Of a stretch of DNA of 64,000 nucleotides, positions 1 through 12,403 are shown in pieces. How positions within the stretch are numbered: the first letter of the stretch is position 1; each line of letters opens with the position of its first letter. The stretch is taken from positions 2,423,001 to 2,487,000 of the forward strand of contig CM076147.1 of assembly GCA_038025085.1 (NCBI GenBank). The letters run 5' to 3'. The notes beneath the pieces were generated by a model. The model made no database searches, was not told where the DNA came from, and saw only the letters and a program-made list of their open reading frames with translations. Source of the DNA: Tetragonia tetragonoides (lineage: Eukaryota; Streptophyta; Magnoliopsida; Caryophyllales; Aizoaceae). A program made the position numbers and the translations under genes.

Positions 1-13
1 CACCCTTGGGAGG

Positions 14-54
14 CCCAAAAGTAGAAGCCTCAATTTGATGCTTCTACTTTTGGG
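14..54. repeat. 15-bp perfect inverted repeat (hairpin)
   Basis: Bases 14-28 are the exact reverse complement of 40-54, with an 11-base spacer. The arms read CCCAAAAGTAGAAGC. It looks like the end or arm of a small DNA transposon that continues to the left of the window, but no partner end is visible. Confidence 0.5.
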
Positions 55-189
55 GTTCTAGGGGTTATTAGGGAGTGTTTTAAACTTTTTGAAAGCTGAA
101 AATGAAGGTGAGGAGGAGGTAGAGGGGGTGGTTTGTAAAGGGAAAATAGGGGGAAAAAGAGAAGATACCCACAAGCTAGGCCAAACATG

Positions 190-830
190 CTCTAAGTAGA
201 CTACCATATACCACAGCCTATGAACTGATATAGAAATATCAGATTGGACCCTAGCGTTTCTCTCTAGCCAAATACACCAAAGCATTGTAAAAGTAGCATT
301 CTTCCACAAAAACTTTCCCTCCCTCCTAATCCCACAAACATCAGTAGCAGGAACTCTATACAATGGTTGGGCAAACACAAGGCTCACCTATGATAGCAAA
401 TAACACCTGCTCCAGAGAGTCTGCGCTACTTCACACCTAAAGAAGACATCTCATGATGAATCACTGCTAGCCCAATAGCGCGCACACATAGGGCAACAAG
501 GCTGAATTTGGCCTCCTCCGCTGACAGAAGTCATTAGTATTAAGTAATAACCTTGTCAAACACCAAAACCCACACAAACGCCCATACCTAAGGAGGTACT
601 TTCTCCTCCCACAACCACTTCGCAATAGGTAGCCCAGGCTCCCGTGACGGCAGACCCCAAACCGCTGAAGAAAATCTACAGGAAAACACCCTGGAAGGAT
701 CACCAATCCATCTTCTAGAGTTGTCCTTATCTTGAAGCTGCACTGACTCCAGAAACTCAAGCAAAGGGGAAATGTCCTCCTCCCATTCCCGAGGGGGCCT
801 CTACAGATGCAAGTTCCACCCAGCTTCTCA
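190..830 (-). pseudogene. L1-type LINE ORF2 C-terminal relic
   Basis: The minus strand translates in pieces to a sequence typical of the C-terminal end of plant L1 ORF2, including the stretch FTMLWCIWLERNARV near 244-300 and LLEFLESVQL near 725-760. Frames shift several times and no long open frame survives, so this is a dead fragment. Related L1 pieces occur at 3970-4470, 20290-20660 and 53148-53470. The family's endonuclease and reverse transcriptase cores are absent here. Confidence 0.55.
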
Positions 831-3395
831 TTCTTAATTTTCTTTTAACTTTGTATTTAATTTGTTGCTATAACACTATTATGGTTACTCTGGAGGTCAA
901 GAAACAATTATATAAGCTTTGATTTTGAACGCTCTATCCAAGTTTGTTGTCCGCCAAACCTGCACCGTCCCAAGCCAAAATCCAGCTCTGCTACCAAGGA
1001 TTTCCTGGTAGTGATACAAATAGTGATGGGAAATTGATGTTGAACTAAAGGAGAAAGCCCAAACATAGTGTTTTCATTCCCTTAGTAGTTTATAGCTTGA
1101 TCAGGAACTTATGACATCTCCATAAAAACTGTGTAACAACTTGAATTGCCTACTCTTTGTTGTCCCATGTGCGCTCTTCACCTGTGTGTCCCACAACCAT
1201 ATCAACATGGAATCTGTGTGCGACAGTGTCATTCTAGGGTAGATCCTTTCATCAGCTATACTGGAACACAAGATCTTACTACATGGGAGCAGAGAGGAAA
1301 GGCATCTCACAGAAATAGAAGATCTATAGGACTATGACCCAACTAGCAACCAAATTCTCAATTTCTGAAGCCACAGAAAACCATAGTTAGCAGCCTTAAG
1401 AGGAAAATAGTGGCACGGTCATGGATGCAGCACACTGCAGACATCACATAAGGGTGCAGTTGTTACAGGCTTAAAGAAAGACTTTTTTCATCCTAACAAG
1501 CCCAACTGAACTACGCTATTACGCCTATTACTATAGTCATCAAATGCATCATGCCAAGAAATCCCAAAAATTCCTCCATTCAGGGGTTCGATGCCATTGT
1601 CACCACAAGAATGACTTTTACAATCACCAGTCTAATGATTGTACTTGTAGGTCGATTTGTATTCAAGGATCCAGAAGGCTGCCAACTGGAGAAAAACAGA
1701 AGCAGCCAGGGTGAAACACATATGCAGCTGGTTTAGAAGAGAGGTTGATTTTTCAAAGCAAATAGATAATTTTTCTTCTTTAGGAAGTAGATAGTAGGTA
1801 GGAAAGGACAAATTAGATACAGAGAAAGAAATAGGAAAAGGAATAGAGCAGGATGGAAATGTAAACAAAGGCATCAACAACAAAACAAACTTATTGGCTG
1901 AGAACTGCATGTTGAAAGTCCACATGCTAATTGCCAAGTTGTTGTTGACTGGCAACCAATATCCCACAGGGTTTTCAAGCTATCCTAGTTCGAGAATGAT
2001 CCTTCATAAATACTATATTGGCTGCAGCAGTCCTCGATTAATATATACTACCTGCAAGAATGGGTTGCCATATATCAATCCAGAACTTTAATCATGGGAA
2101 TCAAGACCACGGTTCCTACTTCCTAGCATTCAATAACTTTGCCTTCAACCTTTTTCTGGGAAAAGCTACTTTTAACATGTAAATTTCAGATAAGGAATAT
2201 TTTTGAAACAGAAAGTCATATATGAGGTTTATTTTGAATATGACAGATGTAACAGCCCTACTGAGAACTAACTTCACCCAAGTTCACTTTCTTAAAACCC
2301 TATTGAGAATTAACTTCACCCAAGTTTACTTTGTGTCTCATTTTTCTCTGCGGCATGATTGATTTGGTTTGCTTCAGTTGAGATGCACATAAAGAAAGTA
2401 ACAAAATCAAACTTGGACATTGAGAAGTTGAAACTTGTGCAAAGGGAAAGGTATTCACCAATAGCTAATAGTGTGTATATATATACTGGCTACAGTCTAC
2501 CACCATCCACTAATATCACTTTGAATAGGATGATTGTTATGAAAAAGCATTACAAAAGGGACATGGCAATAAAATCAAAACTTTAACTGGAAAATCAACC
2601 TTTTTATCCAGAAGACGAACAGAAAGGGTGATTGTTTTTTAGGACAAAAGGAGTAATGCCTAAAAGGTTAAATTCTCCTTGATCAATTTTAGGAGAATAG
2701 CCACATTCAAGTGGGCTTTACACAAAAAAGAAGCATTTCAATAACATGAGCTTTGAAGTGTAATGAGAGATACCTTGTGCTCAAAATATGCACGTCGCAA
2801 GCAGTCCAAGCTAAAATATATGCCCGACCGAAACGATGAAGGTCAAACAGAAGAAGTCAGGGACATACTAGCTATTCATTTTCCCCCCTTATTTGGGTGG
2901 GCAACAGCACATCACCTATTTTTTGCCATTCAACAACGCACGACAGAAATGAGCCACTTGTACCATTCTTAAATACTCTACTACACAGTATTTCAAATAG
3001 ACAATAATATCTTATGCTAGAATTTCAGTACAATCCAGTGACCAAACAAGATAAAAAAAAAGAAAAAGCAAAAGAAGTAGCCAGACGGATCAATAGTTCA
3101 ATGAAGAACTCAAAGTTTGCCGGTTTCACAATAATCCTCCAATCACATCCCTTAACAATCTTAACTTCTTGGAGTCAAATATTCCAGTTTAGCCCACAAG
3201 CACCGGCATTTTCAACAATGTATACAAAGTGCAAAACACATAATGCCACAAACTCAAGACACAAAATTCGAGCAGCCAGTAAGAAAATAAATTCAAATGC
3301 AATATCAACTCATGAACTCTTAATTTAACAAAGAAAAATCATAAGTCAACTCAACTAGGGCCTCCAAATAACATTAAGCTAATATTTGAGATAGA
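790..3395. repeat. Partial paralogous unit, non-coding block
   Basis: Bases 790-1100 match 7255-7510 and 53810-54070 in order, and 2920-3395 match 7540-7975. This is therefore an older, partial copy of the duplicated unit. No H3 copy is present. Between about 1100 and 2900 I see only short chance open frames and no recognisable gene. A short tandem duplication lies at 2249-2334 (unit about 45 bases, with ACTTCACCCAAGTT in both copies). Confidence 0.5.
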
Positions 3396-3396
3396 G

Positions 3397-3500
3397 AGAG
3401 GAAACCTGAGGAGCATGCTCGGCAACCCAGTCCTTGTTGATGGAGGGAGTACAGGAATCAGCAGAGGATTTGAGCTTGCTTGATTTTTCTTGTCATCACT
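3397..3500 (-). pseudogene. Exon relic ending at a splice-donor-like site
   Basis: Read on the minus strand this segment can encode INKDWVAEHAPQ and then meets CTCAG|GTTTCC, a plausible donor. It lies exactly where the exon candidate of unit A (7977-8211) lies in that unit, just beyond the shared non-coding block. Upstream codons include stops in this frame, so the copy is probably decayed. I do not recognise the protein. Confidence 0.3.
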
Positions 3501-3599
3501 GGGAGGTGCAACGATGGAGCACAGTGGCTCTGCGGCATCGTTAGGTGGTGGGGGGCCTGTGTGCAGCAAAACGAAGATAAAACCTTTATCAAATTTTAA

Positions 3600-3965
3600 A
3601 CTCAGCTTGCCCATCCCCAAGCCCTACCTGACTAATTTTAAACAGGATCAGTTTCAAAATTACATTCAAAATAGATAAATATAAATTAATTTCAAAGGCA
3701 TGCATGACACTTACTCTCTTTACCATACGAATATCCCCCCCTCTTTCTCACTCTCTCTTCCTTTCTATCTGCAACTTAGTCACTTACTAAACACGTCAAA
3801 TTGTGTACCTCAAATACTGTAAGCTAAAGTAAAATGGAGGAAGGGCATAGATCGTCATGCTTCCAATATCAACAACACCAAATGTGTTCAATCTGTTTCC
3901 CACAGAAGTGAAACCTATTGGTAATTGCTACATGACAGGACACGAGAAATATCTCACTTAGACAT
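3600..3965. other. Intergenic, nothing recognised
   Basis: AT-rich sequence between the exon relic of the partial unit and the L1 relic of unit A. It contains a short C/T-rich patch near 3735-3770. No open frame, repeat end or RNA gene is visible. Confidence 0.4.
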
Positions 3966-3969
3966 TAGA

Positions 3970-4470
3970 GCCGGGATCATATAACAAATCTTGGAATGCT
4001 TGAAATAATCTGGGTATCTCGGCTACAAGCTCCCCTGCCATCCAATGTTGTCCAAATTGACTACTCCATTTTCTTTTTGGTGAATGGAGTGTTGTCATAT
4101 TGAGGGATATGGGAGAATAGGAGAAAAAGCTTCTTTGGCGTAATGCTTTCTTTGCGATCCTCTGGTGCATTGGTTGGAGAGGAACGCTAGGGTCTTTTCC
4201 GGGAGAGCTTTATCTGCTGATTTTGTGTGGGATAGTTCACTTATTTTGATTAATTGTGGGTTAGAGCAGGAGGTGCCTTTCAGAGTTATTTGATTTCTGA
4301 CGTCCAGAGAAATTGGGCGATTCTGTAAATACTTTGTTTTGTGAGGACATCTTGTTCTCCTTGCTGTTTGCACAGCTTTATTGATATAGTTTTCTTTTTT
4401 TATCCTTGCTGTTTCCACAGCTTTATTGATATAGTTTTCTTTTTTTATCTGAAAAAATATTAGGACCCCT
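3970..4470 (+). pseudogene. L1-type LINE 3' fragment (unit A)
   Basis: The plus strand carries the same L1 ORF2 C-terminal segment as 20290-20660 (FFAI..WCIWLERNARVFSG in the better preserved copy), followed by a 3' region with CTTGCTGTTTCCACAGC. In this copy the terminal segment ending in GATATAGTTTTC is duplicated in tandem at about 4365-4445. Frameshifts interrupt the coding part. It is a 5'-truncated, dead insertion shared by units A and B, so it predates the duplication. Confidence 0.55.
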
Positions 4471-4625
4471 CCCATTTTAAATTACCAGATCAAAGGATGC
4501 TTGATGTTCGAAGCCAAAGAGTTATCACAACATGTCCACCTTCTCAAAGGAATTACCAATGTAATTTCTTCACAAGTAGTGGCAAACAGATTTTAAGCAT
4601 GGAAGTTAGTGGGATAGTAAATTAC

Positions 4626-4727
4626 CTTCAAAGGCTGTAAGTCTGTAACTTACTCGAACAAGCAACCTCTCATCCCATCCACTCTTCACTTTGATGAGAA
4701 GGCTGTGTCTTCCACGCCGCCATCAGT
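4626..4727 (-). pseudogene. Candidate internal exon of an unidentified gene (unit A)
   Basis: On the minus strand the segment is bordered by TTTTATTTGCAG (acceptor) and AAG|GTAATT (donor). It reads TDGGVEDTAFSSK, then after a one-base shift VKSGWDERLLVRVSYRL. A diverged copy with the same borders lies at 20833-20941. With the exon candidate at 7977-8211 it brackets the H3 copy, which would therefore sit antisense inside an intron of this older gene. The shift suggests the host gene is dead. Its identity is unknown to me. Confidence 0.35.
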
Positions 4728-4734
4728 CTGCAAA

Positions 4735-5600
4735 TAAAACAATCCAGTCAGAATTTCATCAACACATAAAGAATATCTGGAAGGTGTGCAGGGATGTTTA
4801 GTTCCAGGCTCTGCGGCACTTTAAAGTGTTATTAAAAATATCATAGTTGAGAGTTTGGAATAGGAAGTATATCACATGGTAGTAGTGCTAACATTTGTTT
4901 ATATGATTCGGGGGTGGGGGGGGGGGGGCATAACAAAAAGGATCTTGACACTCTCTTTAAGGTCTGAGCTTCCATTGTTTACTGTCTCACACATATACTG
5001 TAATTGAGTATTACCATATTATGCAAGAGGAAAACCTGTCCCAACACCAATGTCACATTTTCCAAGAACTATAGAAAGGACTCCACCAGAAGAAGCTGTG
5101 GAAGCAGTAAGCACTAGGTTTCAGTAAATATTGTAGTATACTATCGCTTATATGAAAGAGAAAGCCAACAAGATTACTCACTTAGCCAAGATCATAGTGT
5201 GAAACATTAAGAGTGGCACATCATACACATGGCTTTATGCTTCCATTATGATTGCAGACAGGCACCATACTAGATGCAAGATTGCAAGCGTAAATTCATT
5301 GGTTGTCAGTTACATGATGTAAAAAGTGTGAGAGTTTAATGACTTAGCACCAACAAAGTTATGGAGTAAGAAAAAAAATATTATAGTATCAAATTATAAA
5401 TCAACTTTTTTATAACAATAAAATTTTTTTGTTATTATCACTAAATTATTACTGTCTACTGAGGATATTTTCTCCCTCCACTTAGTTTTCTAATTTTGTT
5501 TACATAGGTATTATATGGAAATATATTTAGAAATCCTGTTAGATTTGGGAAACTAGAATTTCAGTAGGATTAGGGTTCCTAAAAGTTTGCTTAATCTCCA
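4735..5600. other. Intergenic or intronic, no gene
   Basis: AT-rich sequence upstream of H3-A. It contains a G-run near 4911-4928. Parts are shared with 20950-21240 of unit B, where the block is shorter. No gene is seen. Confidence 0.4.
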
Positions 5601-5613
5601 AGCTAGGGTTGTC

Positions 5614-5621
5614 TATAAATA
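5614..5621 (+). promoter_or_regulatory. TATA box of H3-A
   Basis: TATAAATA in the context CTATAAATAG, about 150 bases upstream of the H3 start codon. The same box occurs at the same place upstream of H3-B. Copy C lacks it. Confidence 0.6.
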
Positions 5622-5695
5622 GTCCTTTATCTGACAGCCCTCCTCATAATTAAACCTCCACATCAGTGTTGCACACAGAGAGGAAGAGGAGATAA

Positions 5696-6175
<480 letters not shown>

Positions 6176-6532
6176 ACCTGTTTCCACTACACATGACTGC
6201 TTTTGCTTTAAGTATTCTACGTTTTAAGGTTCGTTATGGTAGTATTTAGTTCTCAGCTTATCATTCTACATAATACTATGCTTTTGCTTTGTGTGGTTGT
6301 TATCCTTAGTCTTTAGAATTACTAATGTAACTATTGTTATTATTGTCAATGTTATTGCCATTGTTATTTTTCAAGAATATTTATTTTCATGTTTATCATT
6401 GTTACTCGCTTACTTCTACGGTTCTACCACCATCATCATCATCATAATACTAAATTATTCGCCCCCTGCAGCAGCAAAGAGCCTAAGAACTCACGTTATA
6501 TCATATTACAGTTTCTTCACATATCACTCTAT

Positions 6533-6840
6533 GTGCTATTTACTTGGTTGCAATCAAATGCAATGCAATGCAATGCAATCGTTTTATAGGGTAAATGGGA
6601 AGTGAAAAAGGGAAAAAGGGAAAAAGGGAGGAAGGAGATGGAAAAAGTAAGATTGATTACACCATCCAAAGTAATCATTATTACATGGGAAAAGTTGAGC
6701 AATTGTGATTGCAATGGATAATGCAATCAACCCCACTTTTCTTATCCCTCTCCTCCCACTCCTTCACTTTTCACCTCCCATTTACTCTATAAAATGATTG
6801 CATTGCATTGCATTTGATTGCAACCTAGTAAACGAGGCCA
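6533..6840. mobile_element. Foldback MITE in unit A
   Basis: The two ends are inverted repeats of about 70 bases containing GGTTGCAATCAAATGCAATG and its complement. The right end finishes in GAGGCCA. It is flanked by TAT on both sides (6530-6532 and 6841-6843). The paralogous positions in units B (near 22190) and C (near 48640) lack it, which proves insertion after duplication. The 3-bp duplication and GGCC-type end suggest a PIF/Harbinger-like (Tourist) MITE. It has no coding capacity. Confidence 0.75.
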
Positions 6841-7007
6841 TATATGTTTTATGTTTATCAGACAGGAAGCCAAAGGTTATTGAGTGAAGCATGGTGTGCA
6901 CATAAGGATTCACTCAGGGCCAAAAAAAACACTAATCGTAAGATTGAAACTCCTTAGGCACTATAACTCTTATGAATTTGGTCAAGTATCCAGCACATGA
7001 CTTTACA

Positions 7008-7189
7008 CTATGTTGCTCGGACTCTTCATTTTGCCTCGAGTACCCATGTCTGGACACTCCGACATGGGTATGGACAATGGACACTCCATTTTTAGGGAAA
7101 AAACATGCAGAATTTTCATAAAACGGCCGAGTTGGACATGGGTATGGATAGTGGACACTCTGACACTTAGCCGAGTTTGAGCAACATAG
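7008..7189. mobile_element. Small hAT-like MITE
   Basis: The ends are CTATGTTGCTCGG and its near-exact inverse near 7170-7189 (CCGAGTTTGAGCAACATAG). The flanks ACTTTACA (7000-7007) and ACTTCACA (7190-7197) form an 8-bp duplication with one change. Unit C has a single ACTTCACA without the insertion near 53199. The 8-bp duplication points to the hAT superfamily. Internally CATGGGTATGGA recurs. No open frame. Confidence 0.75.
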
Positions 7190-7197
7190 ACTTCACA

Positions 7198-7976
7198 TAC
7201 TCTTCTCATACCGTCCCCTTTTCTTCCTTTTTTCATTCTTTTCTTTTGTTTCTTCTAGTTTGTGTTCTGTCACCCAGCTTCTTGTTCTTCATATTCTTAT
7301 AACTATGTATCTAGTTTGCTACAATAAAACTACGTTTTACTGGAGTAAGGTCAAGAGACAATGATTTAGGCACAGTGACATGATCAGCTTGGGTTTTTAA
7401 CACTCTGCACAATTTGTTGTCTGCCCAACCCACACCCTACCAGTCCAAAATGCAACTCCGCCGTGATGGGAAACCGAAGTTAAGCCGAAAAATATTGTTT
7501 CATTCCCAACAAATGATCAACAGTTGATTAACATCCGTCTTTCACAATTCAATAATGCACCACAGAAATTAGCCAATTTTACGAATATTTTAGTTTCTCC
7601 ATTACAAGAGTATTTCCAGTAACAATCTAACAGACCATAAACCACAGAAACAAAAAGAAAAAGAAAAAGACAAAGAAAAGAGCAATTCAATTCAGAACAT
7701 ATAATTTGCGGTTTCACAAACGTTCTCCAAAACACAATCCCTTAAACAATTTGAACACTTTGGACTCAAAATTTCAAGTTTAAGCCCACAAGCACCAGCA
7801 CATTCAACAATGTCCAGAAATTCCTTAACATCACAAGTTAAAGGCACAAAATAATTAAAAAGGCGATATCCATTATTCAATCCAAGAAATTGTAATTTAA
7901 GAAAACGTAACTAATTCCTTAAAAAAAAAAAAAAAAAAAAAAAGAAAAGAAAACGTAACTAATCAACTAACCTTGG
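7198..7976. repeat. Conserved non-coding block of the unit (A)
   Basis: This block recurs at 790-1100 plus 2920-3395, at 22300-22860, and at 53810-54250 plus 58963-59100. It always lies between the H3 copy and the exon or F-box copy. A long A-tract at 7919-7943 interrupts it here. It shows no coding pattern and is probably old intron or intergenic sequence. Confidence 0.5.
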
Positions 7977-8211
7977 AGAGAGAAGAAGAAATAGAAGACG
8001 ATTTAGGGTTGTCATCGGATTTGGAACTCAGGTTGCCTATCACCAATTGTACCTGCGCCAAAACCCTCTCAAAGTTCAAATTCAAGGGCCCATCAGGTAT
8101 TGACCCAGTGGTAAAGACTGAGGTATTGACCCAGGTTGGAATCTTCTCATCTCCATTGTATATAAAATTATTGTACTGTCTTTTGTGCCTCACTGCCTCC
8201 CTCGGACCCAA
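7977..8211 (-). CDS. Candidate first exon of an unidentified gene
   Basis: An open minus-strand frame ends with residues VLAQVQLVIGNLSSKSDD, a serine-rich tail, and a consensus-like donor CTCCAAG|GTTAGT at 7976/7977. A decayed copy of the same junction lies near 59103 in unit C and a related one at 3397. The next matching exon on this strand is the relic at 4626-4727, so H3-A would be intronic. Only the last 30 residues or so look convincingly coding. The upstream part may be chance. No known domain is recognised. Confidence 0.3.
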
Positions 8212-8286
8212 AAAAAATATTCAAATTCAAGGGAGCTTTTGAGGAGAGACACAGAGAAGGAGACAGTAGGAACAAAAATTGCGGTT

Positions 8287-8491
8287 TATTATGAAATATA
8301 TTATATGTGGATGTATAATATACTGTAGAGATACAATGGTTAGATACTTATCATATCTTGTACTAGGGTTCTTGCTCTGCAAGCAAAACTCTAGCCTCTC
8401 TTATACTATATATATCCCTCATGTGAATAATACAGACACCTCTTGCTCCTCTTTATTCTCTATTCTCTATCTCTCTAATTGTTTCACAATA
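8287..8491 (+). repeat. 5' LTR of the copia-type element
   Basis: It starts TATTATGAAAT, whereas the other LTR starts TGTTATGAAAT, so the terminal TG has mutated to TA. It ends TTTCACAATA, followed at once by the primer-site-like sequence. CTATATATA near 8405 could be a TATA region. Confidence 0.85.
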
Positions 8492-8504
8492 CGTTATCAG
8501 CACC
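8492..8504 (+). other. Primer-binding-site-like sequence
   Basis: CGTTATCAGCACC lies directly after the 5' LTR, where tRNA priming of minus-strand DNA synthesis occurs in LTR elements. Confidence 0.55.
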
Positions 8505-9747
8505 GATCTCTAACCTTGAGTTTTCTATTTTTCAGAGTAATTTGATTGAACAACTGAGAATGCATTTACATTGCATACGAGCTCTAACCAATTGACATGT
8601 AACGTGTGATATATTGGGGTCGAACATAAGAGGATGGCCTTAAGGTTCTACCGTGATTTGAATATTTATGCGCGGGGTCTAAATTGAAGTCGTGAGTTAC
8701 AGGTATGCATTATTATCAAAACGATAACTAAAAGGAAAGGTATGCAGTAATGCAAATTGTTTGATTATCGTTCGGGACCCATGGCCTCCCCTTTTATGCT
8801 TTATATATTTTTGCTCCTTAATTTGTGATGCTGCTTTATTCTTATATTATTGACCGTCTCACAGCTGGACTTTTTCCACCAAGATTATGAAAAGGAACAT
8901 AAGAAAAGAGATTGATGATGAATTTTAAATAGTATTTACGAATCATGGATCTTTATGTGGTTTTGTTGTATGAGATTGGCAGTAGTAATGATGAGGACTT
9001 GAGAGACTAGTCCATGGCTGAAAGAAAGAAAAGGAAGGTAAGTCCATTATTCTATTGTTCTCCCTTTAATTAAATTATGGAGTTCTTTTTATGTTTTGTA
9101 AGGCCACAGAATCCTGCCATATATTACCAATTCCTTCTGTAGAATGAGTTTCTTATTATGCTATGAGTTCAAAGTAGTTCAAATTGCGTCAAATTGCGCA
9201 TTACTTTGATAATCTTGTGTGATATTACAAGATTACTGCCCATGCATAACAGATTACTTTGATATTTGTTTTAAATAAAGGTGTTATATATTGTTATATC
9301 ATGTACAGGATATATAATTGGTGATAGTTCATAATTTATCACTAAAAATGTGTGTTATGCGTATTACTATAGTCATATCCTTGATTATTAAGTGATTACA
9401 TATTAAAGCTACATGCCTCTGTTAGATTATTTGGTTCCTTTATTCATGGCAATAATTAATTGAATGACTCATGATGTAACACAATTCAGGAGTCTATATT
9501 GATGGAATAAATACAGTGGTGAGATTCTGTATGAAATGAGAATTATATATTTTGGAGAACAAATAACAATAGCTTATTAGATCTTAATTGCTTGTTCTTT
9601 ATATATATGATGAGATATTACAAGACATGGTCTATAAGACCCATTCGTTATTATGAAACCCCTAGCTGAGAAATATTATTCATGTTGATCCTGCAGATCA
9701 CAAAAATGGGTATCTTAATGCGATAGAAATTGGATGATAACACAATT

Positions 9748-10342
9748 ATGACCTGAAGTTCATGATTATATTGATGTTATATTGAATACATGAACCACTA
9801 GTTCATGAAATTTGGGCTAGAAGTCCCATAAAGAAAATGTGTCGAGTTTCGTAAATATTTACAAGGACGAAACAATCCTTTGGCCAAAAGTCCAAAGTTG
9901 ATCATGGAGATTGATATAATTTATTGATAGTGATCTAAATATTACTAACAGGGTATCTCCGATTAAATAAATGAGAAATTATGGTATAATTATCATGACC
10001 AGAAGTTCATGATACACCGTTACCCACTTGAGTATACAATTTATAAAATTGGGTTAGAAACCCCCAAAAGTTGCAAGTTCAATTTGGATAATACAATGAT
10101 GAAATGAATATTCGGCCAGAAGTTCAAAGTTAAGTGGAAAAATATGTGTATACTTTATATTTACAAGCCTGAAGCTTGTACCCCCATATAATAATTATAT
10201 GTGTATACTTTATATTTACAAGCCTGAAGACACCCGTTCCGAGAACCTGAAGTTTTTCTTAAATAAATATATGATAATGTGCTCATACTCTCTCGTGTTT
10301 TATTAATATGAGGTTTAAAGGCAAGACTGACAACGAGATAGA

Positions 10343-10408
<66 letters not shown>

Positions 10409-12209
10409 TCGAACAATAAATTAGTTTGATTCGAAAAGAGACGAGATATTGATAGCAACTTGTATAAATTGAGATTAAGTGGCCAGAAGATCACTTAAAA
10501 GATGAGTTGCATTGCATTATGTAAGTTCATTATAAAGTACGTTTTGCGCGTTTTGACAATATTTTGATCTCTTGTATGGGGCAAATTATATGAGCACAAA
10601 TATAACCAACTGCAATTACGTGTACTCCCCAAAATTATTATTCTCCACTAGAGAACTAATAAAGTGAAACTTATCGAGAGAAGATGAGAAACTAGTGGAT
10701 CTAAGCTGGATTTCAATGTAATGAAATGCCCATTTATAACTGTCCATGAGAGATAGGTTTTTTTCAGCTTAGGGGGAGAATAGTAGAGGAAAGCTGAAGA
10801 ACACAAATACATACATTAAGTATGTAGAATTTTGATCCCTGTCTGAACCAAAAGTTCAGGACATGATATAAACTTGAGGTTCATATACACGTATACATAT
10901 ATACCAGCTTTATTTCAAACCTCTCTATATTCAAGCATAAAACTCTATGATTTGACTGTCGTACAACTATGACCCTCTGGGAGGCATATCGAGGCATAGA
11001 TTGGTTGTAGAGATTCATGTTGTGAGAATTGAGATATCTTGCAAGTCATGTTAAAATTGATACACCTGAAGTGTAGTCTATTGAGTTTACTTTCATTCAA
11101 ATCAATTAGAGATCGGTTCCTAATGAAAGTCTATTATACAAACATGGCAAGATCGTGCAGTTTGGTTGATACTCTTGAAGAGTTATGATATATAAACAAG
11201 CTTTATAGCTTATAAATACCCCTAAAGAGGTATGGATATCTGAATCACAAAAGATGGCCTATAAGGAAAAGGAAAAGGTACCTCTTAAGAAAATATTCAG
11301 ATATCATTTTCCAGTACTGATGGATAAATGAAGTTGATTATAAGATTTCAACGTTTAAAATTTTATTACCGGTATATGAAGGAACCGATATGCATATGTA
11401 AGATGCGATGGACATATGAATGGGGATTATATATGTAAAGTCCATCTAAATGTCGACATGTTGTAATTTGAAATGAGCTCATGGACCTGCAGTCCAACTG
11501 ATTTATGGATTTGATATCCAATCTGTACAGTTTACATTATCGAGTCGTACATTGTGTGCATATAAATTATAAGTTATAAATCATACATGTCACTATATTT
11601 TATATCTTATTTCTATTTATTTAACATTTACTAATTTATTATTTTCATCTCATAATGCATGCACACATTTTCATTGGAATGTAGTTTTGTAGGTTAATTA
11701 CTACATATTTCATAGGCGGAAACCTATAAAAGGAGATGTTTAATCCTATGTTATGTCAAATCCCAGAAGGATTGAAGATATATAGTCCCAGAAGGACTTT
11801 GATTAAATGCCTTGCTGGTTAGATATGTATAATGACATATATGGACCTTTGAATAAGTAGCTCCTGAAGAGCATATTCTAAAATTATATGAACCTCTGAT
11901 ATTTAAAGTTATAAAGGTCCATGAACAAATGACAATAAGACAATATATAATGTTGTTTAACATTCACGATTTGGATATGACGTGATGCAAGATACAAAAT
12001 CTCTGTAAGAGAATTTTGAATGAATTGATTATCGTCTCAACCAGAAGATTGAGCATATGAGTTATACAATTTATAGATTACAAAGGTTGAGAGTTGATGT
12101 GAGTATCACCTATATGATGAGTTGCTGGTGATATTCGATAGTGAGATATCTATGGTCTGAAGTACCATGACTATGAAATATGTGATTCTTATGGTCCTGA
12201 AGTACCATA
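9748..12209 (+). repeat. Dispersed array of short hairpins with a shared loop motif
   Basis: About twenty short inverted repeats have stems of 4-8 bp that differ from one another, but loops that are mostly CTGAA, CAGAA or CCAGAAGT. The best are at 9789-9807, 9878-9897, 9991-10014 (8-bp stem), 10162-10180, 10843-10859, 11061-11075, 11216-11233, 11482-11496, 11759-11773, 11784-11798, 12036-12053, 12152-12168 and 12190-12209. Function is unknown. See the findings. Confidence 0.7.
10351..10405. repeat. TA dinucleotide microsatellite
   Basis: About 27 AT repeats inside the decayed copia-type element, preceded by GTGTGTGT. Confidence 0.95.
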
Positions 12210-12403
12210 GAATATTGACTCTCACTTTCAAATTACAAATATTTCATGATGATATGAAAAATATGAGCAGTGAAAGATATTGACCTCAGGTAGAAGGTTT
12301 ACTAAAGACCTCCCGAAGAAGGCTTATGTTAAATGGTTTGGAATTGTGAAAATTGCTCATATATTGTGAAATTGCTATTAAAGGATGAGACTTTATGCAC
12401 TTC

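Noticed and set aside
1551..2091. Open frames of 60-110 codons on both strands
   Set aside because: They overlap on opposite strands, have no recognisable domain and lie in a low-constraint block.
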